DNA from: Thiobacillus denitrificans
GTDB lineage: Bacteria; Pseudomonadota; Gammaproteobacteria; Burkholderiales; Thiobacillaceae
NCBI GenBank assembly: GCA_020723405.1
Contig: DYIY01000011.1
Coordinates: 62,001 to 126,000, forward strand
Length of the DNA: 64,000 nt
Reading direction: 5' to 3'
In this document: piece by piece, positions 59,614 to 64,000 of the stretch
Layout: the number at the start of each line of letters is the position of its first letter
Position numbering within the stretch: position 1 is the first letter of the stretch
The notes under the pieces: model-generated
Seen by the model: only the letters and a program-made list of their open reading frames with translations
What the model was told of the DNA's origin: nothing
Database searches by the model: none
Made by a program: the position numbers and the translations under genes

Positions 59614-60738
59614 TCAGGGGTGGATCTTGATGTGTTCGGGGGCCAGGCCGAGCTGGAACCGGGCGGCCTTGCGCGGACCCACGTTCTGGATGAAATAGGG
59701 GGAAGCACCCTGCTGGCCCAGGGCACGGATCAGGGCGTTGTGCAGGCGGTTCTTGGCCGGGCTGAGCCAGCCGCTTTCCATGCCCCGCTTGAGGGCTTCT
59801 TCGGCTTTGACGGTTTCGCTGGCAAGTGAGCCCAGGGTTTCCCGGCAGACGGCCAGGTAGGTGCGGGCGGCTTCCATGTTGGGCTCGTCCTTGGTGGTGC
59901 AACGGACGGGGCCGTTGCCGGCCAGACGCTGCCGCGCCATCCACAGCAAGAGGGTGAGGTTCTGCCCGGTGAGCTTGATGGTCTGCCCGCCTGCTATGGC
60001 CTTGCGGTCCTGGATGTGGATTTCCAACGCGGGGGGCTGCCGCACGCATTGGGCGGCGGCCACCACTTCCGAGAACCGGGCCCCGCCCTCGATGAGGGGC
60101 TGGGGAATGCCGCCGCGCAGGCGCACGAAGGGGATATGGGCCAGTTCCACCCGGCCGTTGCGCGCGTCCACCGTGTATTCCTTGCCGCCCCGCTGGGCGT
60201 GGATGGGGTGGGAATAGGGCGTGGGGTAGTAGAAGTCCCGGTTGGTTTCGTAGGGGTCCGAGACCAGCACATGGGACAGCCGGTCCTGGGGGCGGCCGAA
60301 CAGCGACAGGGCATAGCCCAGGTAATAGCCCATGGTCTTGCGGCCGCCGGCGATGGAAACGTGGAGTTCGCTGTCGGCATCCCGGGTCAGGCGGCGCAGG
60401 GTGTCGCTGATGAAGTCGGCGGCCAGGGCGTTTTCATCCGGGGTGCGGATGTCATCCAGGGGACGGCCCTCGTTGTCGCGCAACACCTGGATGTCGTCTT
60501 CGCCGAACTGGATGGGCGGCAGGCCGTAGTCGCGTACCAGACGGTGGAACCAGGCCTGGCCTTGCAGCAGGTTGAGGCGCGCGCTCTCGGCGCCGGTGGC
60601 GGTGGTCAGCAACTGGATCCGGTCCGGCACCCAGGGGGTTTCACCCTGGCAGGCCAGGGCGAACAGGGTTTCGGTGACCACTTGGGGCGTCAAGCCGGTC
60701 ACGGCAAGCAGAATGCGCTGGGGCGTCTTGTTTTCCAT
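59614..60738 (-). CDS. CARF-domain protein, NE0113 family (Csm6-like)
   Basis: A 374-residue CRISPR-associated protein. The N-terminal CARF domain begins ILLAVTGLTPQVVTETLFAL and has the ligand motif SIAGGRKTMGYYLGYALSLFG, both typical of the NE0113 (TIGR02584) family, sometimes labelled ring nuclease Csm6. I see no HEPN R-x4-6-H motif in the C-terminal half, which looks like a winged-helix region (LTLLLWMARQRL to the end). It may be a ring nuclease or a cyclic-oligoadenylate-responsive transcription factor. It heads the operon with DUF2130 and the ADP-ribosylglycohydrolase, and a GCAAGCTTGC palindrome lies 67 bases upstream. Confidence 0.85.
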   Translation of the reverse strand: MENKTPQRILLAVTGLTPQVVTETLFALACQGETPWVPDRIQLLTTATGAESARLNLLQGQAWFHRLVRDYGLPPIQFGEDDIQVLRDNEGRPLDDIRTPDENALAADFISDTLRRLTRDADSELHVSIAGGRKTMGYYLGYALSLFGRPQDRLSHVLVSDPYETNRDFYYPTPYSHPIHAQRGGKEYTVDARNGRVELAHIPFVRLRGGIPQPLIEGGARFSEVVAAAQCVRQPPALEIHIQDRKAIAGGQTIKLTGQNLTLLLWMARQRLAGNGPVRCTTKDEPNMEAARTYLAVCRETLGSLASETVKAEEALKRGMESGWLSPAKNRLHNALIRALGQQGASPYFIQNVGPRKAARFQLGLAPEHIKIHP

Positions 60739-60800
60739 GGTGTCGTCTCGTTATGGGTCAGACCGCAGGATAGCGGCGGGTGATCTGGGCGAGCGTGCTG

Positions 60801-60810
60801 GCAAGCTTGC
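60801..60810. promoter_or_regulatory. GCAAGCTTGC palindrome upstream of the CARF operon
   Basis: Centred 67.5 bases before ATG 60738. The dyad extends to GGCAAGCTTGCC. One of five intergenic copies. Confidence 0.62.
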
Positions 60811-60852
60811 CGACGGCTCCCGGGCATTTTGGACAAAGTCAGGCATGGGCGG

Positions 60853-61518
60853 CTATGCCACCTGAATCCGGGTGGGTTTTCCCTGGGCGGGATAATGCCA
60901 AAACGCTTTCTCACCCTGGGCGTGATAGATCAGGTTGACGCCGTGTTCCGCACAATAGGCGCCATAGGTCTCGCGCACCCGGGCAGGCCAGAAGCCTTTG
61001 GGATTGCGCAGGTCGATGGCGAGAAAAACGTAGTCGCGGCCATCGTTGCCGAAGTGGGAGGACCACATGCCCAACTTCTCGATGTCGATGGCCAGGGCAC
61101 AGTTCTGAGTCTTGGCGCGCTTTTCCGGATTGCCGCGCAGGGCATCGCACAGCAGGTCCGCTTCGAAGTACTTGCCCAGGCCGCTTTCATGCTGCTGGGC
61201 ACCGCCTTTGATCTCGAACACGCAACGCAGGTGATCCTGCTTCAACCGGGTGTTGCTCTGGCCCTTGTCGCAATCCTTGTAGTAGTTGAAGCGTCCCTGG
61301 ATGGCTTCGTCGAAGACCACCAGATCCGGCCGTACGCCATCCTTCAACAGATTGGCGGTGTACATCTCGGTGCACAATTGCGTGGGCAGGTGACCGCCCA
61401 GCAAGAGGTGGTGATACAGCAGTGAGGCGAAGTTCGCCTCGGATGACTGGATGGCGTTCAGGTCTCGGAAATATCCGGGGAGGACCTTGGTAACGATCGC
61501 AGTGAAGTTGTATTGCAT
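60853..61518 (-). CDS. PD-(D/E)XK nuclease-like protein of unknown function
   Basis: A 221-residue protein beginning MQYNFTAIVTKVLPGYFRD. GVRPDLVVFDE followed by LRCVFEIKGGAQQ gives a D...E-x-K pattern typical of restriction-endonuclease-like folds. I do not recognise the family. It is the most upstream minus-strand gene with the GCAAGCTTGC palindrome (71 bases before its start), so it probably belongs to the CRISPR regulon. The frame extends upstream to 61626, but ATG 61518 gives the sensible N-terminus. Confidence 0.72.
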   Translation of the reverse strand: MQYNFTAIVTKVLPGYFRDLNAIQSSEANFASLLYHHLLLGGHLPTQLCTEMYTANLLKDGVRPDLVVFDEAIQGRFNYYKDCDKGQSNTRLKQDHLRCVFEIKGGAQQHESGLGKYFEADLLCDALRGNPEKRAKTQNCALAIDIEKLGMWSSHFGNDGRDYVFLAIDLRNPKGFWPARVRETYGAYCAEHGVNLIYHAQGEKAFWHYPAQGKPTRIQVA

Positions 61519-61584
61519 GATGGCTGTCCCTAACTGATTGGCATGTCGCCAGCTTAGGGAGCCATGGCCAGGTAGAAGGGATTG

Positions 61585-61594
61585 GCAAGCTTGC
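61585..61594. promoter_or_regulatory. GCAAGCTTGC palindrome upstream of the nuclease-like gene
   Basis: Centred 71.5 bases before ATG 61518, with extended dyad TGCCGGCAAGCTTGCC. It lies just downstream of the stop of the small 64-codon gene. Confidence 0.62.
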
Positions 61595-61632
61595 CGGCAG
61601 GCCAACTGGAAGGTGGCATGGCCCATGCCCCT

Positions 61633-61827
61633 TCAATTCCGTCCCTCCTGGCCAGCCAGGTCCAGCAGGCCGGCCATCAGCAGGTCAATGCCCCGCCTTC
61701 CCAGGTCGGCCGGCCAGAACAGCCCGTTGAACAGCGCGTCCCCAGGACGCCAGCCCTGGTTGAGGCGCAGCACCGTCAGGGACAGGGCCAGGATGAGATA
61801 GAGGCTCAGGGCCAGGGCAGGACTCAT
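61633..61827 (-). CDS. small membrane protein
   Basis: A 64-residue protein with a clear N-terminal hydrophobic helix (PALALSLYLILALSLTVL) and a second mildly hydrophobic stretch near the C-terminus (LLMAGLLDLAG). CGGAG seven bases before ATG supports translation. Function unknown. It is divergent from the WYL regulator. Confidence 0.5.
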   Translation of the reverse strand: MSPALALSLYLILALSLTVLRLNQGWRPGDALFNGLFWPADLGRRGIDLLMAGLLDLAGQEGRN

Positions 61828-61932
61828 GGTGCACTCCGTTGCGTTGGACAGGCGCCCAGACTAGGGGGTGCCAGGCTCACCAGATGAGCCCGCCTGGACT
61901 ACAATGGCGCCAGGCCCTTCGCGAGGATCTCC

Positions 61933-62907
61933 ATGGATCGTACCGAGCGTTTCCACATCATCGACATGATGCTGTCCGGTTCCCGGGTGGTGAGCTTCCA
62001 GCAGATGCTGGAGCGGCTGGAAGTGTCCCGGGCCACCCTGAAACGGGATCTGGAATATCTGCGCAACCGGCTCAACGCGCCCATCGTCTGGGACCGGGAC
62101 CTGGGCGGCTACCATTTCCAGAAGGATGCCCAGTTGGGCGGGCAATACGAGCTGCCCGGGCTGTGGTTTTCCGCCGAGGAGATCCACGCCCTGCTGACCA
62201 TGCAGCACCTCCTGGCCAACCTGGATGCGGGCGGACTGCTGGGGCCCCACATCCAGCCCCTCATGGCCCGACTCACCGCCTTGCTGGGCAGCGGGCGGCA
62301 TCCGGCGGAGGAGGTGCGCAAGCGCATCAAGCTCATCCCCCTGGCGGCCCGGGCCACGCCCATGGACCAGTTCGCCGCCCTGGGTTCGGCGCTACTGCGC
62401 CGCAAGCGCCTGTTCATCCGCTACTACGCCAAGTCCAGCGACGAGGAAAGCGAGCGGGAGGTGTCGCCCCAGCGTCTCGTCCATTACCGGGAGAACTGGT
62501 ACCTGGATGCCTGGTGCCACCTGCGCGAGGGCCTGCGCAGCTTCGCGGTGGACGGCATCCGCCTGGCGGAGATCCTGGAACACCCGGCCCGGGAAGTGCC
62601 GGGCCGCACCCTGGACGCGGTGCTGGGAGCGGGTTACGGCATCTTCTCCGGCCGCCAGGTGGGCTGGGCCAGGCTGCGCTTCAGCGCCGAACGGGCCCGC
62701 TGGGTGGCCCTGGAACAATGGCATCCCAAGCAACGGGGCAAGCTGTTGCGCAACGGCCGCTACGTGCTGGAGGTGCCCTACGCCGACGACCGGGAACTGG
62801 TCATGGACATCCTCCGCCACATGCCCGAGGTGGAGGTGCTGGCCCCCGCCAGACTGCGCCGGAACGTGGCCGAGAAGCTGCGGGCCGGCCTGGAACTGCA
62901 TTCCTGA
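61933..62907 (+). CDS. WYL-domain transcriptional regulator
   Basis: A 324-residue regulator with an N-terminal winged HTH (VSFQQMLERLEVSRATLKRDLEYL) and a WYL domain (about 155-235; RLVHYRENWYLDAWCH). A WCX-like C-terminal region follows. WYL proteins bind nucleotides or nucleic acid and often control phage-defence systems, including CRISPR-Cas. By position it is a candidate regulator for the palindrome regulon just upstream on the minus strand. No target is proven. Confidence 0.87.
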   Translation: MDRTERFHIIDMMLSGSRVVSFQQMLERLEVSRATLKRDLEYLRNRLNAPIVWDRDLGGYHFQKDAQLGGQYELPGLWFSAEEIHALLTMQHLLANLDAGGLLGPHIQPLMARLTALLGSGRHPAEEVRKRIKLIPLAARATPMDQFAALGSALLRRKRLFIRYYAKSSDEESEREVSPQRLVHYRENWYLDAWCHLREGLRSFAVDGIRLAEILEHPAREVPGRTLDAVLGAGYGIFSGRQVGWARLRFSAERARWVALEQWHPKQRGKLLRNGRYVLEVPYADDRELVMDILRHMPEVEVLAPARLRRNVAEKLRAGLELHS

Positions 62908-62920
62908 AAGGGGAATCGCC

Positions 62921-63196
62921 ATGGTGGTCATCAATCCCCATCGCACCACGGCCATCGTGATCCGTCACGAGGGCCACCACGTGACCGTCGTGCCCCTGAA
63001 GAGCGGCCGCCTGTCGGCCTGCCGCATGGAGCGGGAGCGCTTCGACGCCGAATGGCAGCCCATGGACTACGATCACGCCCGGGCCCTGGATTTCTTCCTG
63101 GACCACGCCCGCCGGCAGGGGGCCAGCCAGGAGGTGGTCAAGGCCCTGGAGAAGCTGGCCCGGCGGGAAGCCCAGGTGGTGGCGAGCCTGTTCTGA
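62921..63196 (+). CDS. small protein coupled to the WYL regulator
   Basis: A 91-residue protein starting MVVINPHRTTAIVIRHEGHHVTVVPL, then a helical C-terminus. AAAGGGGAA precedes the ATG, 13 bases after the regulator stop, so they share an operon. I do not recognise the family. Its 3' end overlaps the convergent helicase gene by about 59 bases. Confidence 0.6.
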   Translation: MVVINPHRTTAIVIRHEGHHVTVVPLKSGRLSACRMERERFDAEWQPMDYDHARALDFFLDHARRQGASQEVVKALEKLARREAQVVASLF

Positions 63197-64000
63197 CCGC
63201 CGGCCAGCGGGATTCCAGCAGGGTGGCGGCCCGCTCCGACAGCACCAGTACCAGTTTCATGCGGGCCCGGCTGGCGCCCACGAAGAGCTTGCGCAGAGCC
63301 CGCTCATCCAGGGCCTCGAAGTCGATCTCGGCCAGCACCACGGCGGGCGCCGACTGGCCCTTGAAGCGGTACACCGACTCCAGCAGCACCTCCCCGTCGC
63401 CGTACACGGGCTGGCCCAGCAGGTCGTAGCGGCCCGTGAAGGTCTTGAGACGGTGGGGGCCCAACTGGTCATAGGGAAAGAGCAGGGACTGCTCCCGGCC
63501 CCGGAAGCTCACCAGGGCCAGGTCCGACTTGCGGTAGCCCTCGGCCAGGCACAGGCGCAGGCCCTCCTTCACCTGGCGCACCAGTTCCCCCGCATCCCGA
63601 TAGAGCAGCAGCGCCGGGGGTTCGCCACGCAGGGGTCCCCGGGCATCGAAGGCCTCCTCTTCCGGCAGGAGGGCGTGGAGGAATTCCGCCACGGCCCGGG
63701 GACTGCGATAGTTACTGCCGGCCCGGAGCCCCACCCATCCCGGCAGGGGCACGGGGGGGCGCAGGTAAAGGTTCTGCCGGGGATCCTCCAGCCACAGTGC
63801 CCGGCCCGCCGGGCGCAGGTGGGCCAGGGCCAGGTCCCGCCAGGCTTCGGTGAAATCCTGGCCTTCATCGACGATGAGGGTGTCGAAGCGCCAGGCCTCT
63901 TCCATCGCCAGCATGGCGGCCCGTTCCAGCAACCATTCGAAGGCGTCGGGACGCTGGAAATCCGGCGTTTCCCCGGCTGCCCGCAGGCGCTGGTCGCAGA
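63138..64000 (-). CDS. UvrD/Rep-like DNA helicase, C-terminal part (truncated by window)
   Basis: The frame is open to the window end and is therefore incomplete at its N-terminus; at least 286 residues are seen. LIVDEGQDFTEAWRDLAL is the Walker B / motif II of UvrD-like helicases. SNYRSPRAVAEFLHALL is the motif IV region, and YRFKGQSAPAVVLAEID with KLFVGASRARMKLVLVLS are motifs V and VI. The VDEGQDF form is common in NERD-type and short superfamily I helicases. The role is unknown, perhaps DNA repair or defence. The true start lies beyond 64000. Confidence 0.8.
   Translation of the reverse strand, partial: CDQRLRAAGETPDFQRPDAFEWLLERAAMLAMEEAWRFDTLIVDEGQDFTEAWRDLALAHLRPAGRALWLEDPRQNLYLRPPVPLPGWVGLRAGSNYRSPRAVAEFLHALLPEEEAFDARGPLRGEPPALLLYRDAGELVRQVKEGLRLCLAEGYRKSDLALVSFRGREQSLLFPYDQLGPHRLKTFTGRYDLLGQPVYGDGEVLLESVYRFKGQSAPAVVLAEIDFEALDERALRKLFVGASRARMKLVLVLSERAATLLESRWPAVRTGSPPPGLPAGPASPGP

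Noticed and set aside
59614..60738. HEPN ribonuclease activity for the NE0113 CARF protein
   Set aside because: No R-x4-6-H motif could be found in its C-terminal half.

Overview
The window is GC-rich, densely packed chromosomal DNA. It looks like a diazotrophic betaproteobacterium, most likely Rhodocyclales (Azospira/Dechloromonas/Thauera-like). The reasons are the nifL-nifA pair divergent from an rnfABCDGEH operon, the wealth of GGDEF/EAL proteins, hemerythrin, the groESL operon with a CIRCE element, and a complete Cmr-type CRISPR locus. The genus is inferred from gene content only.

Left part (1-13 kb): signal transduction and accessory metabolism. A PAS histidine kinase, an Rcp1-like receiver and a REC-PAS-PAS-GGDEF-EAL protein form one operon. 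Next come a RelE/HigA-like toxin-antitoxin pair, a uracil-DNA glycosylase relative, a CCG-type Fe-S oxidoreductase, methionine gamma-lyase, a flavin amine oxidase, a PAS-GGDEF-EAL-CZB protein and a hemerythrin.

Nitrogen block (12.5-27 kb): on the minus strand nifL-nifA and three small downstream genes. On the plus strand rnfABCDGEH, the ion-coupled electron supply for nitrogenase. The 266-bp divergent region holds two sigma-54 promoters, one NifA-type upstream activator site and one NtrC-type site. An Rrf2-family regulator with an IscR-like Cys3-His pattern has its own sigma-54 promoter and NifA-type site. An HDOD protein and glnE follow.

Housekeeping block (27-38 kb): acs, a DUF3365 heme sensor, dbpA, a DEDDy exonuclease, groESL (perfect CIRCE, strong terminator), argS, a SPOR protein, dsbA and tRNA-Leu(UAA).

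CRISPR island (38-61.6 kb, almost all minus strand): cas2-cas1-cas2, an unknown 137-aa gene, an array of 77 repeats and 76 spacers, then cas6, a Card1/Can2-like CARF nuclease, csx16, cmr6, cmr5, cmr4, a RhuM-Fic protein, cmr3, cas10/cmr2 and cmr1. Upstream lies an operon of an NE0113-type CARF protein, a DUF2130 protein and an ADP-ribosylglycohydrolase, then a PD-(D/E)XK-like protein. Five intergenic copies of the palindrome GCAAGCTTGC, each about 65-74 bp upstream of a start codon, suggest one regulon covering all these units, including genes not known as CRISPR-associated. Four cmr genes carry in-frame REP-like palindromes, and the array leader has a boxA-like element. A WYL regulator, a small unknown gene and a helicase cut by the window end close the sequence.
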